In this document: positions 19,350 through 28,169 of the stretch, piece by piece | Layout of the letters: every line of letters starts with the position of its first letter | Numbering within the stretch: position 1 is the first letter of the stretch | Origin: Paenibacillus amylolyticus | GTDB taxonomy: Bacteria; Bacillota; Bacilli; Paenibacillales; Paenibacillaceae | Length of the DNA stretch: 64,000 nt | Direction of reading: 5' to 3' | NCBI RefSeq assembly: GCF_029689945.1 | Contig: NZ_CP121451.1 | Location: 3,844,001-3,908,000, forward strand | Position numbers and translations under genes: made by a program | Notes under the pieces: model-generated | What the model was told of the DNA's origin: nothing | The model's input: the letters and a program-made list of their open reading frames with translations, nothing else | The model's database searches: none

Positions 19350-20603
19350 ATGGTAAGCTTTGATTCAGAAATATCTGAACTTCAACGTCAAGTGGAGCGT
19401 CAGATTGAAGGACAACTTCAACAGATTGATCGGATCACAGATCACAATCAATGGAAGGTGATTAATGCTTTCCAACAGCGAAAAGTAAGTGATTTTCACT
19501 TTGCAGGTTCAACAGGTTATGCGTATAACGATCGTGGGCGTGAAGTGCTTGATGAAGTATATGCTGATGTGTTCGGTGCGGAAGCCGCACTGGTACGTCC
19601 TCATTTTGCTTCAGGTACACATACGATTAGCACAGCGCTCTTTGGCGTGTTGCGCCCAGGTGACGAATTATTGTACATCACGGGTAAGCCTTATGACACA
19701 TTGCATAAAGTTATCGGCAAACCCGGTGATGGTACAGGTTCGCTACGCGATTTTGGCATTGGCTACCGTGAGACGGCCTTAACCGCTGAGGGTGGAGTGG
19801 ACTGGGCAGCAGTTGAGAAAAGCATTACACCGGCTACAAAAGTCATTGGGATTCAACGTTCACGTGGTTACGACTGGCGCTCATCCTTCTGCGTTGCCGA
19901 GATTGCTGAGATGGTTACGCGTGTTAAAGCAATGAAGGAAGATGTCATCGTATTTGTAGATAATTGTTACGGTGAATTCACGGAGGAACGTGAACCGACT
20001 GAAGTCGGAGTTGATCTGATGGCTGGTTCATTGATCAAGAATCCTGGTGGAGGAATTGCGGAAACCGGTGGATACATATGTGGGAAGGAACAGTACGTGC
20101 AGTTGGCAGCTTATCGTCTGACAGCCCCGGGAATTGGGGGAGAGGTTGGAGCAATGCTGGGAACAACACGCGGCATCTACCAAGGACTTTACATGGCACC
20201 GACAATTGTGGGACAAGCTATTAAAGGCAGTACCTTTGCTGCTGCGATGTTTGCTGAATCCGGATTTGTAACCAAACCGGCATGGAATGAAGCGCGTACA
20301 GATCTGATCCAGGCTGTTCAGTTCAGCTCTGCTGAGCATTTGATTGCCTTTGTGCAGGGTATCCAGCGCGCAGCGGCTGTGGATAGCCATGTCGTTCCTG
20401 AACCGTGGGATATGCCTGGTTACGAGCACCCTGTCATTATGGCGGCAGGTACGTTCATTCAGGGTGGAAGTCTGGAATTATCAGCCGATGCGCCTATTCG
20501 GGAGCCGTATATTGGGTATATGCAAGGCGGATTAACGTACTCTCATGTCAAATATGGCGTTTTGATGGCGTTACAGACGATGAAAGATCGTAAATTATTG
20601 TGA
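19350..20603 (+). CDS. ynbB: PLP-dependent methionine gamma-lyase/aluminium-resistance family protein (YnbB)
   Basis: This 417-residue protein belongs to the fold-type I PLP family annotated as methionine gamma-lyase family or aluminium resistance protein. Motifs include the VRPHFASGTHT substrate/PLP loop, VFVDNCYGEF with the PLP-ring Asp, and SLIKNPGGG with the presumed Schiff-base Lys. The physiological reaction is not established. It lies between hflX and glnR, identical to B. subtilis ynbB. Its TGA lies inside a GlnR operator for the next gene, so the regulatory site extends into the coding end. Confidence 0.88.
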   Translation: MVSFDSEISELQRQVERQIEGQLQQIDRITDHNQWKVINAFQQRKVSDFHFAGSTGYAYNDRGREVLDEVYADVFGAEAALVRPHFASGTHTISTALFGVLRPGDELLYITGKPYDTLHKVIGKPGDGTGSLRDFGIGYRETALTAEGGVDWAAVEKSITPATKVIGIQRSRGYDWRSSFCVAEIAEMVTRVKAMKEDVIVFVDNCYGEFTEEREPTEVGVDLMAGSLIKNPGGGIAETGGYICGKEQYVQLAAYRLTAPGIGGEVGAMLGTTRGIYQGLYMAPTIVGQAIKGSTFAAAMFAESGFVTKPAWNEARTDLIQAVQFSSAEHLIAFVQGIQRAAAVDSHVVPEPWDMPGYEHPVIMAAGTFIQGGSLELSADAPIREPYIGYMQGGLTYSHVKYGVLMALQTMKDRKLL

Positions 20604-20615
20604 GTTTATCTAACA
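20599..20615 (+). promoter_or_regulatory. GlnR operator upstream of glnR
   Basis: TGTGA, seven bases, TAACA exactly fits the GlnR/TnrA box TGTNA-N7-TNACA. It lies just before a strong promoter and implies autoregulation by nitrogen status. Confidence 0.75.
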
Positions 20616-20620
20616 CGTCA

Positions 20621-20650
20621 TTGACACTTGGTAACAACTAAATGTACAAT
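20621..20650 (+). promoter_or_regulatory. Sigma-A promoter of glnR
   Basis: TTGACA at 20621-20626 and TACAAT at 20645-20650 are separated by 18 bases. The GlnR operator sits immediately upstream, centred around position -50 or so. Confidence 0.75.
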
Positions 20651-20685
20651 AGGGTGAAGAATAGATGACTGGAAGGTTGATGAAC

Positions 20686-21099
20686 ATGGGTGATGAAATT
20701 CGCAGAAATATGGCCTTATTCCCGATTGGTATTGTAATGAAACTTACGGATCTATCCGCACGTCAGATTCGTTATTATGAGCAGCACAGCTTGATTGTTC
20801 CTGCTAGAACGTCTGGTAATCAACGGCTATTCTCTTTTAATGACGTAGAGAGATTGCTAGAGATCAAGGCTTTGATTGAAAAGGGAGTTAACATCGCGGG
20901 GATCAAACAAGTGATGAATCCTGTTTCGAAAGAATCCGAGGAAGCTACAGTTATCACGCCGGATACTGAAGTTAAACGCAGAGAGCTGTCTGATACACAG
21001 TTGCACCGCTTGCTGAAGCAGCAGCTAGTATCAGGTAAGAGACCAGGACAAGTATCTCTCATTCAGGGAGAGCTTTCGCGATTCTTTAATAAAAAGTAA
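20686..21099 (+). CDS. glnR: Nitrogen regulator GlnR (MerR family)
   Basis: GlnR represses glnRA when nitrogen is plentiful, activated by feedback-inhibited glutamine synthetase. The 137-residue protein begins MGDEIRRNMALFPIG and shows the winged-helix MerR motif LSARQIRYYEQH. It ends in SRFFNKK, like the autoinhibitory C-terminus of B. subtilis GlnR. ATG 20686 is chosen by alignment with that protein; ATG 20680 and 20665 are alternatives in the same frame. It is followed by glnA, the usual pair. Confidence 0.93.
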   Translation: MGDEIRRNMALFPIGIVMKLTDLSARQIRYYEQHSLIVPARTSGNQRLFSFNDVERLLEIKALIEKGVNIAGIKQVMNPVSKESEEATVITPDTEVKRRELSDTQLHRLLKQQLVSGKRPGQVSLIQGELSRFFNKK

Positions 21100-21142
21100 A
21101 TTCGCATAACTTGGCGAGTGAGGGGTAATCATGCACTTATGG

Positions 21143-21182
21143 TGTAAGAATCCTTGACCCGTGGAACATTCTAATGTACAAA
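21143..21182 (+). promoter_or_regulatory. GlnR operator and promoter of glnA
   Basis: TGTAA-N7-TGACC at 21143-21159 matches the GlnR box with one mismatch. It overlaps a -35 (TTGACC, 21154-21159), with TACAAA at 21177-21182 after 17 bases. The overlap suggests direct repression of glnA from its own promoter in addition to read-through from glnR. Confidence 0.65.
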
Positions 21183-21228
21183 TATAACAGGCAAGCCAAA
21201 TACGCAGATAAGAAAGGGAGAGGTTATA

Positions 21229-22557
21229 GTGAGTTATACAAAAGAAGACATTCTCCGCATCTCGAAAGAAGAAAACGTACGATTCATTCGATTGCAATTT
21301 ACTGATTTGCTTGGAGCTATCAAAAACGTTGAGATTCCTGTGAGCCAGTTGACTAAGGCTCTGGATAACAAAATGATGTTCGATGGATCTTCCATTGAAG
21401 GTTATGTACGTATTGAAGAGTCCGACATGTACCTCTATCCAGATCTTGACTCTTGGCTTATTTTTCCATGGGTTGCAGAGAACCGTGTTGCACGCCTGAT
21501 CTGTGACGTATATCTTCCGGATGGTAATCCGTTCCCAGGAGATCCACGTGGCATCTTGAAACGAAACCTGAAGGAAGCCCAAGATATGGGATTCACTTCC
21601 TTCAACGTTGGTCCTGAACCTGAATTCTTCTTGTTCAAAACGGACGAAAAAGGAAATCCAACTAACGAACTGAATGACCAAGGGGGTTATTTCGACCTTG
21701 CGCCTACGGATCTTGGTGAAAACTGTCGTCGTGACATCGTTATCACCCTTGAAGAAATGGGCTTTGAGATCGAAGCTTCCCACCATGAGGTAGCTCCAGG
21801 TCAGCATGAGATCGACTTCAAATATGCTGATGCTTTGAAAGCAGCTGACCAGATCCAAACGTTCAAACTCGTTGTTAAAACGATTGCACGTCAGCATGGT
21901 TTACATGCTACATTCATGCCTAAACCGCTGTTTGGCATGAACGGATCCGGTATGCACTGTAACCAATCCTTGTTCAAAGGCAATGAGAACGCATTCGTTG
22001 ACGAGTCGGACGAGCTGGGTCTGAGCAAAACTGCACGCCACTTCATGGCTGGAACCCTGAAGCATGCACGTGCGTTTGCAGCAATTACTAACCCAACTGT
22101 GAACTCATACAAACGTCTTGTACCAGGTTATGAAGCGCCTTGTTATGTAGCATGGTCTGCCAGTAACCGTAGCCCAATGATCCGTATTCCGGCTTCCCGT
22201 GGTCTGAGCACACGTGTTGAAGTTCGTAACCCGGACCCGGCTGCTAACCCTTACCTGGCTTTGGCTGTTTTGCTGAAAGCAGGTCTGGACGGAATCAAAC
22301 GTGAGCTTTCCTTACCAGCTCCAATTGACCGTAACATCTACATCATGTCAGAAGAAGAGCGTGTGGAAGAAGGCATTCCAAGCTTGCCAGCTGACCTGAA
22401 AGAAGCATTGAATGAATTGATCCGCAGCGAAGTCATTTGTGACGCTCTCGGCGACCACGCCTTGGCACACTTCTATGAGCTGAAAGAAATTGAGTGGGAT
22501 ATGTACCGTACACAAGTCCACCAATGGGAACGCGATCAATATATCACGTTGTACTAA
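21229..22557 (+). CDS. glnA: Glutamine synthetase, type I-alpha
   Basis: Glutamine synthetase makes glutamine from glutamate, ammonia and ATP. The 442-residue length fits the Firmicute GSI-alpha class, which lacks the adenylylation insert. Visible signatures are FDGSSIEGY near the N-terminus, the GPEPEFFLF metal-binding strand, [11 protein letters not shown], the [17 protein letters not shown]-site stretch and NRSPMIRIP. The start is GTG 21229 after AAGGGAGAGG. It is regulated by the upstream GlnR box, and the enzyme itself is the sensor for GlnR. Confidence 0.96.
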   Translation: MSYTKEDILRISKEENVRFIRLQFTDLLGAIKNVEIPVSQLTKALDNKMMFDGSSIEGYVRIEESDMYLYPDLDSWLIFPWVAENRVARLICDVYLPDGNPFPGDPRGILKRNLKEAQDMGFTSFNVGPEPEFFLFKTDEKGNPTNELNDQGGYFDLAPTDLGENCRRDIVITLEEMGFEIEASHHEVAPGQHEIDFKYADALKAADQIQTFKLVVKTIARQHGLHATFMPKPLFGMNGSGMHCNQSLFKGNENAFVDESDELGLSKTARHFMAGTLKHARAFAAITNPTVNSYKRLVPGYEAPCYVAWSASNRSPMIRIPASRGLSTRVEVRNPDPAANPYLALAVLLKAGLDGIKRELSLPAPIDRNIYIMSEEERVEEGIPSLPADLKEALNELIRSEVICDALGDHALAHFYELKEIEWDMYRTQVHQWERDQYITLY

Positions 22558-22564
22558 TCCCCGA

Positions 22565-22600
22565 ATCCCTTGCGCCACATGGCGTGAGGGGTTTTTCTTT
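22565..22600 (+). terminator. Intrinsic terminator after glnA
   Basis: CCCTTGCGCCA pairs with TGGCGTGAGGG, followed by TTTTTCTTTTT. Confidence 0.85.
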
Positions 22601-23151
22601 TTGTGGGCAAGAGCAGATAAAATCAACAAAAAGTAATATACCCCCAGAATTCCCCTAATGTCCCCCTGGATTGTTTATCATCCACATAACATTTCTGTGT
22701 CTGTAACCAAGATTTACATATATCTTACACAATACATTCGTTCACCGATAGATAAACGTAAAACTGTCTTTCATTAATGAAAAGAAATTTTTTTATAAGC
22801 AAACTAGACCCCTATATTTAAAGAATAGTATCAAATTGTGCTTGTTATAACGCAAAAAAATTATTGTCATTTATCTAGTAACCTATCAAAAGGGGCACTG
22901 AAGTTAGAATTTTTTTACATTTCATTTCATCAAACTGTCGAAATCAGAAGATTTAAATCAAGTTTCCTTAGAAATCTGATAGCTAAGAAATAGGGGAATT
23001 ATCTGCTTTCCCACTTTCAAAGTTCCAATCATCTTTCAAATTACATGAAAATCAATGTTTCAATTGTATGTTGATAGTTTCATATAGAAGAGGTATACTA
23101 AAATTAAATTTTTAGCAATTTAATTTTAAATAATTAATTGGAGATGTTAAT
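22601..23151. other. AT-rich intergenic block
   Basis: About 550 bases with clearly more A/T than the flanks and no credible gene on either strand. I see several TATA-like boxes but no promoter with both elements well placed. A GGAG ribosome site occurs at the right-hand end for the aldehyde dehydrogenase. It may be a large regulatory region or a decayed segment. Confidence 0.5.
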
Positions 23152-24453
23152 ATGGATCAAGCAAAGCAACTGGTGACAGAACAACGTACATTTTTTTATA
23201 CAGGACAAACTAAAAATATCGAATATAGGATTAATGCACTTCAGCAGCTGAAGAAAAGGAATTGAGAAGTATCAGCAACGGATACAAGATGCACTTCGTG
23301 CTGATCTGAACAAATCTGAAGCGGAAGCTTACAGTTCCGAGATTCGAATAGTTCTTGGCGAACTGGATTTTGCATTAGACCATTTGCAGGAATGGGCTGC
23401 ACCCAAACAAGTCCCAACCAATTCGGCTATGCCGGATGGGGTGAGTACCATTTACCCTGAACCATACGGAGTGGCTCTTATTATTGCACCATGGAACTAT
23501 CCTTTCCAACTGGCCTTTGGTCCACTGATTGGAGCAATTGCAGCCGGTAACTGTGCAGTAATTAAACCTTCTGAATTAACACCAGCCGTATCTCGTCTGA
23601 CGTATAATCTGATTCAAGAGATCTTCCCTCAAGAGTATATTGCCGTTATGGAAGGGGAGGTCGAAGCCAGCACAGCATTGTTGAAAGAGAAGTTTGATTA
23701 TATTTTCTTCACAGGCAGCACGGGTGTTGGTCGCATTGTGATGAAGGCAGCTGCGGAGCATCTGACTCCTGTAACTCTTGAGTTGGGTGGTAAAGTCCTG
23801 CTATTGTCCATAGTGATGCAGATCTGAAGCTGGTGGCCCAGCGTATTGTTCGTGGTAAGTTCCTGAATGCAGGGCAAACTTGCGTTGCACCGGATTACTT
23901 GCTTGTGCATGAACAAGTTCATGATGAATTGATTGATCTGATTGACGCAGAGATTAAAGACAAATTTGGGGATGATGTGGTACAAAATACGGATTTCCCA
24001 CATATTGTTAATACCCGTAACTTTGATCGGTTGTCGAAATTTCTCACAGATGGCAAAACGCTAATAGGTGGACGCTCTGTGCGTGAGCAGTTGCTGATTG
24101 AGCCGACTTTACTTGGAAATGTAAACTGGGAATCACCTGTCATGCAAGAAGAGATCTTTGGTCCAATACTTCCTGTATTTACTTACAGTGACTTGAACCC
24201 CATGCTGGATGAGATTGTTCGCCGACCAAAACCATTGGCGCTGTATCTCTTCACACAGGATGAGCAACTGCAGGATCAGGTTCTGAATCAAATATCCTTC
24301 GGTGGGGGATGCATTAATGACACGCTCTCTCATATGACATCGCACTATCTCCCGTTTGGTGGTGTTGGAGAGAGTGGTATGGGTTCATATCACGGACAAC
24401 AGAGCTTTGATGTGTTCTCGCACCACAAAAGTGTTCTGAAACGTAGCAAGTAA
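23152..24453 (+). CDS. Aldehyde dehydrogenase, class 3-like (two apparent frameshifts)
   Basis: This is an NAD(P)-dependent aldehyde dehydrogenase of the short class-3-like group (about 433 residues), comparable to B. subtilis YwdH. It has [26 protein letters not shown] (cofactor loop), LELGGKSP with the general-base Glu, and AGQTC with the catalytic Cys. The frame is broken twice. An extra A in the run 23254-23257 ends the first 37 codons at TGA. An A is missing at 23792-23794, where [15 protein letters not shown] is restored. The start ATG 23152 follows GGAG. The substrate cannot be read from sequence. Confidence 0.87.
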
Positions 24454-24477
24454 TTGGTCGTTACAAACGTAAACATG

Positions 24478-24516
24478 AAAAAAGAGGTTGTCCTGTTCGA
24501 CAGGACAACCTCTTTC
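24478..24516. terminator. Bidirectional intrinsic terminator between aldehyde dehydrogenase and lexA
   Basis: AAAAAAGAGGTTGTCCTGT pairs perfectly with ACAGGACAACCTCTTT around TCG. A-rich and T-rich flanks let it end transcripts from both sides. Confidence 0.9.
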
Positions 24517-24550
24517 GTATTTCATCTGGTATGGTTAATCATGTGAAATA

Positions 24551-25177
24551 TTAATGAATATCTCGGAAAAGGCCAATGACTTTACCCAGAATACTAACGT
24601 GCTTCAAACGTAAAGGCTCGAAAGTCGCATTCTCCGGTTGAAGGCGAATATGATCTTTCTCTTTATAGAACGTTTTCACTGTAGCTTCATCGTCTTCCGT
24701 CATGGCAACGACGATATCGCCGTTATCAGCAGTCTGCTGTTGACGGACAATAACGTAATCTCCGTTAACGATTCCTGCTTCGACCATACTATCTCCGACT
24801 ACCGAAAGCATAAACACTTTCTGTTCACCTACATAATGTGTAGGAAGAGGGAAGTAGTCTTCAATGTTCTCGGTTGCAGTGATTGGAACCCCGGCTGTAA
24901 CCTTACCAACGACAGGAATACGTGCAACGCTGTGAGCAAATTGATGGGAATGCTCAGATTCTTCTTGGCTCAAAAGCTCAATGGCTCTTGGCTTGGTAGG
25001 GTCGCGTCGGATCAAACCTTTCTTCTCCAAACGATCCAAATGTCCATGTACTGTTGAGCTGGAAGCCAGTCCAACAGCTTCCCCAATTTCCCGTACGGAA
25101 GGAGGATACCCCTTCAACCGGACTTCATTTCGTATAAACTCCAGAATTGCCTGCTGCCTGCTGGATATCTTCGACAT
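24551..25177 (-). CDS. lexA: SOS repressor LexA
   Basis: LexA represses DNA-damage genes and cuts itself when RecA filaments form. The 208-residue protein has the winged helix ([20 protein letters not shown]) at about 27-46. Its Ala95-Gly96 cleavage site lies in TAGVP, with catalytic Ser130 in GDSM and Lys168 in ATVKTF. It is transcribed away from yneA. Two LexA boxes lie just upstream of its start, so it is autoregulated. The shared terminator lies downstream. Confidence 0.96.
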   Translation of the reverse strand: MSKISSRQQAILEFIRNEVRLKGYPPSVREIGEAVGLASSSTVHGHLDRLEKKGLIRRDPTKPRAIELLSQEESEHSHQFAHSVARIPVVGKVTAGVPITATENIEDYFPLPTHYVGEQKVFMLSVVGDSMVEAGIVNGDYVIVRQQQTADNGDIVVAMTEDDEATVKTFYKEKDHIRLQPENATFEPLRLKHVSILGKVIGLFRDIH

Positions 25178-25222
25178 ACCGTATCAACCCCATTTTAGTA
25201 ACGTTTGGGAAAATTATAACAT

Positions 25223-25236
25223 AGAACCTCCGTTCG
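25223..25236 (-). promoter_or_regulatory. LexA (SOS) box 1 of lexA
   Basis: Read on the minus strand this is CGAAC-GGAG-GTTCT, one base off the Gram-positive consensus CGAAC-N4-GTTCG. It lies about 45 bases before the lexA start. Confidence 0.8.
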
Positions 25237-25238
25237 TA

Positions 25239-25252
25239 CAAACATAAGTTCT
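25239..25252 (-). promoter_or_regulatory. LexA (SOS) box 2 of lexA, weaker
   Basis: CAAAC-ATAA-GTTCT on the plus strand has two mismatches from CGAAC-N4-GTTCG. It lies three bases from box 1, which suggests paired binding. Confidence 0.5.
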
Positions 25253-25387
25253 AAATAAAATGGCATTAAATCAGTGTTTTTAAACTTTTAGAACAGAATT
25301 TGTCCAAAATCAGAGCGTAATACTGCAAATGTGCAAATGATTTTGAAAAAGAACTTCATATAAAATATCTCTTCTTCGAAAAAAAAG

Positions 25388-25401
25388 CGAACAATTGTTC
25401 T
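25388..25401 (+). promoter_or_regulatory. LexA (SOS) box of yneA
   Basis: CGAAC-AATT-GTTCT matches the consensus with one mismatch and lies ten bases before the yneA -35. Confidence 0.8.
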
Positions 25402-25410
25402 AAAAATCTA

Positions 25411-25439
25411 TTGAACAAAACAAGTGTTCGTGTTATATT
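25411..25439 (+). promoter_or_regulatory. Promoter of yneA with second LexA box in the spacer
   Basis: TTGAAC at 25411-25416, a 17-base spacer and TATATT at 25434-25439 form a good sigma-A promoter. AAAAC-AAGT-GTTCG (25417-25430) fills the spacer and matches the SOS box except at its first two bases, so bound LexA would block polymerase. Confidence 0.7.
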
Positions 25440-25481
25440 GATTTCAACAGATAGGAACAGACGTTTGGAGGCGGGTATTTA

Positions 25482-25859
25482 ATGAGATATTCTACTTATC
25501 AAAGCATTTATGAACCGATGAATTCGGAAATGGTGAAGTCCAACATAGGGTACTACAAGAAGGTTTTAGCGCGTTTTAAGATTTCTTCATGGATGTTAAA
25601 GCTAGCCATTACCTCTCTAATTATATTTATTGGATGCAGTACTGTTTTAACTGTATTTGCTGGCAATGAGAATGATGTTCTGCCTGGAGGGAAGATAGCT
25701 GTTTCACAAGGGGAGACATTATGGAGTATTTCTTTGGAACATAAACCGACAAATATGGATACACGCATTTATATAGAAGCAATTAAGAAAGTGAATCAAC
25801 TTCATACGACTTCCATTCAAGTGGGTCAAGTACTAGCTCTACCGCAATTTGCTGAATAA
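25482..25859 (+). CDS. yneA: SOS cell-division suppressor YneA-like, LysM domain
   Basis: YneA delays septation during the SOS response in B. subtilis. This 125-residue protein has a cytoplasmic start, one membrane helix at about 40-62 (LKLAITSLIIFIGCSTVLTV), and a single LysM domain with SQGETLWSIS and VGQVLALP. It lies divergent from lexA with SOS boxes in its promoter, the same arrangement as in Bacillus. Sequence identity to B. subtilis YneA is limited, so the name rests on architecture, position and regulation. The yneB resolvase-like gene found next in Bacillus is absent here. Confidence 0.85.
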   Translation: MRYSTYQSIYEPMNSEMVKSNIGYYKKVLARFKISSWMLKLAITSLIIFIGCSTVLTVFAGNENDVLPGGKIAVSQGETLWSISLEHKPTNMDTRIYIEAIKKVNQLHTTSIQVGQVLALPQFAE

Positions 25860-25954
25860 AATGCACATTAATGTGTGTTAGCGCGTGTCAGCTTGACAAG
25901 CTACCTTTATCATGGCAAAGTTAATATGACTTTGTATTTTTGGAGGGGACAAGC

Positions 25955-26164
25955 TTGGATATAGATAGTCTGGTAGCGCGCATTAACGAATTGGCTCGGA
26001 AGCAAAAGTCCACTGGATTATCAGAGGAAGAACTTACTGAACGTGCCGAGCTAAGAGAGATTTATTTGAGCAATATCCGCAATAATTTCAGACAACAACT
26101 GGATACCATTGAGATTGTTGATGATGAGAATGACAAAGGCCACCAAGGCAAACTCAAACACTAA
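25955..26164 (+). CDS. ynzC: DUF896 family small protein (YnzC-like)
   Basis: This 69-residue, highly charged protein has the DUF896 pattern: two helices with ARINELARKQK, GLSEEELTERAELR and YLSNIRNNFR. B. subtilis YnzC, the SOS-linked gene in the lexA region, has the same form and position. The start is TTG 25955, about eight bases after GGAGGGG; the upstream TTG at 25940 lies within that site. A terminator follows 2 bases after the stop. The function is unknown, although co-location with yneA suggests SOS control. Confidence 0.85.
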   Translation: MDIDSLVARINELARKQKSTGLSEEELTERAELREIYLSNIRNNFRQQLDTIEIVDDENDKGHQGKLKH

Positions 26165-26165
26165 C

Positions 26166-26203
26166 GAAACCTAATGATATCATTGCGATATTTAGGTTTC
26201 TTC
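26166..26203 (+). terminator. Intrinsic terminator after ynzC
   Basis: GAAACCTAA pairs with TTTAGGTTTC around an AT-rich loop, followed by TTCC and more T's. Confidence 0.65.
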
Positions 26204-26289
26204 CTGTTATTTTTGAGTGGGCAATCTATAGGGGAAATGTTGGACTACAGTTATGTAAGCCGATACAAAGACACATAAGGGGGATTCTC

Positions 26290-26799
26290 ATGTCGCGTTC
26301 GTTCGAGAGAACGGTTAAGAAAAATTCCAAGCAGTTAAATCAGCAACGTAAAAAAAATGGTCAACCAATTACAGGTACACCAGGTGAAGAGGTTTTTAAG
26401 GGACGCAGCCTGTTGTTCCCTATATTTTTGATCGGTCTCGCCTTTTTGTACCTGTTTATGAGCACGTTCCTTGTGCAAGCTCCGATGACAACCTGGGACT
26501 GGGTGACGATGCTTCTTTACGTATTCTTGGCAGTCATCTTCATGCTTCGTCGTCCGTACATCAAGATTAGCAGCAATCGGATTATAACGACGAAGGGTAA
26601 CCGTGAACGTTCAATTGGGGTTGACGATATTGTCAAATTCAGAATTGAGCCAGGCACAGTTGTTATCGAACATAACAGTCGTGGGAAAAGATGGGTGTTC
26701 ACCAAGTTATTGAACCGTTACGATACAGATGCGATTGCAGAACGTTTGCTGAAGTTTGCAAAAGCACACCAGATCACCGTGGAAACCGTAGAAAAGTAA
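26290..26799 (+). CDS. Conserved membrane protein with two helices and a PH-like C-terminal domain
   Basis: This 169-residue protein has a Lys/Asn-rich cytoplasmic start, two adjacent membrane helices (about residues 41-60 and 67-86), and a soluble C-terminal domain. The latter contains KISSNRIITTKGNRERSIGVDDI and VVIEHNSRGKRW. The C-terminal strand pattern is like the bacterial PH (YcxB/YdbT) type, but that is only a resemblance. I do not recognise a characterised homologue. A short spacing before the HAD gene (about 28 bases) suggests an operon of two. Confidence 0.65.
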   Translation: MSRSFERTVKKNSKQLNQQRKKNGQPITGTPGEEVFKGRSLLFPIFLIGLAFLYLFMSTFLVQAPMTTWDWVTMLLYVFLAVIFMLRRPYIKISSNRIITTKGNRERSIGVDDIVKFRIEPGTVVIEHNSRGKRWVFTKLLNRYDTDAIAERLLKFAKAHQITVETVEK

Positions 26800-26827
26800 T
26801 TATTGCATAAAGGGGTAGATGATCGGA

Positions 26828-27619
26828 ATGGCGTTAAAAGCGATTTTGTTCGACCTGGATGATACTTTATTGTGGGATGAGCGTAGTGTTCGAGAAGCTT
26901 TTCATGAGACTTGTCTCATTGCGGCTAAAGAGACTGGTGTTAAACCAGAAGAACTTGAAGAAGCGGTTCGTAATGAGGCACGCGGGCTGTATGAATCTTA
27001 TGAGACCTTTCCTTTTACCAAAATGATTGGAATCAATCCATTTGAGGGCCTATGGGCTAACTTTACGGGTGGGGATCAACCTGAGTTCCGTCAGTTGGAA
27101 CAACTTGCTCCAGTGTACCGTAAAGAATCCTGGCGTCGTGGCTTGTTGAAGTTGGGTATAGATCGGGAAGATCTTGCTGAACAACTGGCCGCACAGTTTG
27201 GAGTAGAACGGAGATCCAGACCTCATGTATACGAAGAAACGATGGATACCTTGCGTCAGTTACACGGAAAGTACAAACTGTTGCTGTTAACGAACGGTTG
27301 TCCTGCTTTGCAACAAGAGAAGTTGGATGGTGTTCCTGAACTGACTCCTTTCTTTGATGAAATTATTATCTCGGGTAACTTCGGAAAAGGAAAACCAGAT
27401 CCGTCGATATTTGAACATGCTTTGAGTAAACTGGGTGTCAAACCCGAAGAGAGCATGATGGTGGGGGATAAGTTGACGACTGATATTCGTGGTGCTTTAT
27501 CATCTGGCATCCAATCCGTGTGGATTAATCGTGAACATAAGACCAACAATGAAACCTATGCACCTGACCATGAAATAACGCATTTATCGGAATTAGATCA
27601 GCTTATTGCTAAGTTCTGA
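26828..27619 (+). CDS. HAD family hydrolase
   Basis: A 263-residue haloacid-dehalogenase phosphatase, subfamily IA. It has motif I FDLDDTLLWD with both catalytic Asp residues, a helical cap (about 20-120), motif II LLLTNG, motif III Lys in FGKGKPDPS, and motif IV MVGDKLTTDI. ATG 26828 begins with MALKAILF, the usual start. ATG 26819 is in frame but lies too close to AAGGGG. It resembles YsaA/YfnB phosphatases; the substrate is unknown. A long terminator follows. Confidence 0.85.
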   Translation: MALKAILFDLDDTLLWDERSVREAFHETCLIAAKETGVKPEELEEAVRNEARGLYESYETFPFTKMIGINPFEGLWANFTGGDQPEFRQLEQLAPVYRKESWRRGLLKLGIDREDLAEQLAAQFGVERRSRPHVYEETMDTLRQLHGKYKLLLLTNGCPALQQEKLDGVPELTPFFDEIIISGNFGKGKPDPSIFEHALSKLGVKPEESMMVGDKLTTDIRGALSSGIQSVWINREHKTNNETYAPDHEITHLSELDQLIAKF

Positions 27620-27655
27620 GCAGATCAGCTATAACATCTTTCCTCAGTACCCTGA

Positions 27656-27712
27656 AACATTGGAAGCTTCAATGAACGATGATGTCGTTCTTGAAGTTAC
27701 CAATGTTTTTTT
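27656..27712 (+). terminator. Long intrinsic terminator after the HAD gene
   Basis: AACATTGG, AGCTTCAA and GAACGA pair with TCGTTC, TTGAAGT and CCAATGTT in an interrupted stem, followed by a run of T's. Confidence 0.85.
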
Positions 27713-28169
27713 ATTTGACCATGTTGACTAAATGACCTTGTTAAATGAGATTCTTATTTTTTTTGCTAAAAGTTATTGAAATCAGGGGAAAGCTGGATTA
27801 GAATATAACTAACATACTAGTATGACTAGTATTTAGATTGTTCTAAGCAATTCCTTTTGACTTCATTCATTTGTACAGAAGCGGAAGTAATGGCTAACTA
27901 TTTTTGGTTTGTTGTAAGCGCTTCATATAATTTGGAGACCCTCTTTCGATTTGGAGATCACACTACCTATCAAGTGCCAATGCATGATATGCAGCATCTT
28001 GAATTGTGTGATTCTACATAAGCATTAAAATGATATCGCTTACATTCAGCTATGATCTATTTCGCAGTGGGGGTGAAGTTGAAAGAGTTGTTATCTTTTA
28101 CAAGAGGAGAAACGATGGGGGTACATGAATTACTCTTACTTATCAAGTCCTGGATCGGAGTGAAAACAC
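27713..28169. other. Long regulatory region before the sugar importer operon
   Basis: About 450 AT-rich bases with no large gene. It contains the candidate promoter with cre site at 27904-27931 and a short leader reading frame at 28115-28189 (see findings). GGGGGTGAAG at 28069-28078 is another ribosome-site-like sequence before a possible GTG codon. Confidence 0.5.
27904..27931 (+). promoter_or_regulatory. Candidate promoter of the sugar importer with overlapping cre site
   Basis: TTGGTT (27904-27909), 16 bases, TATAAT (27926-27931). TTGTAAGCGCTTCAT at 27912-27926 departs from the CcpA cre consensus WTGNAANCGNWNNCW at the C of position 14 only. A site between -35 and -10 would give catabolite repression. 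Confidence 0.55.

Noticed and set aside
21031..21897. A 288-codon frame on the minus strand opposite glnR and glnA.
   Set aside because: It crosses two well-conserved genes and the promoter between them, with no ribosome site and no recognisable motif.
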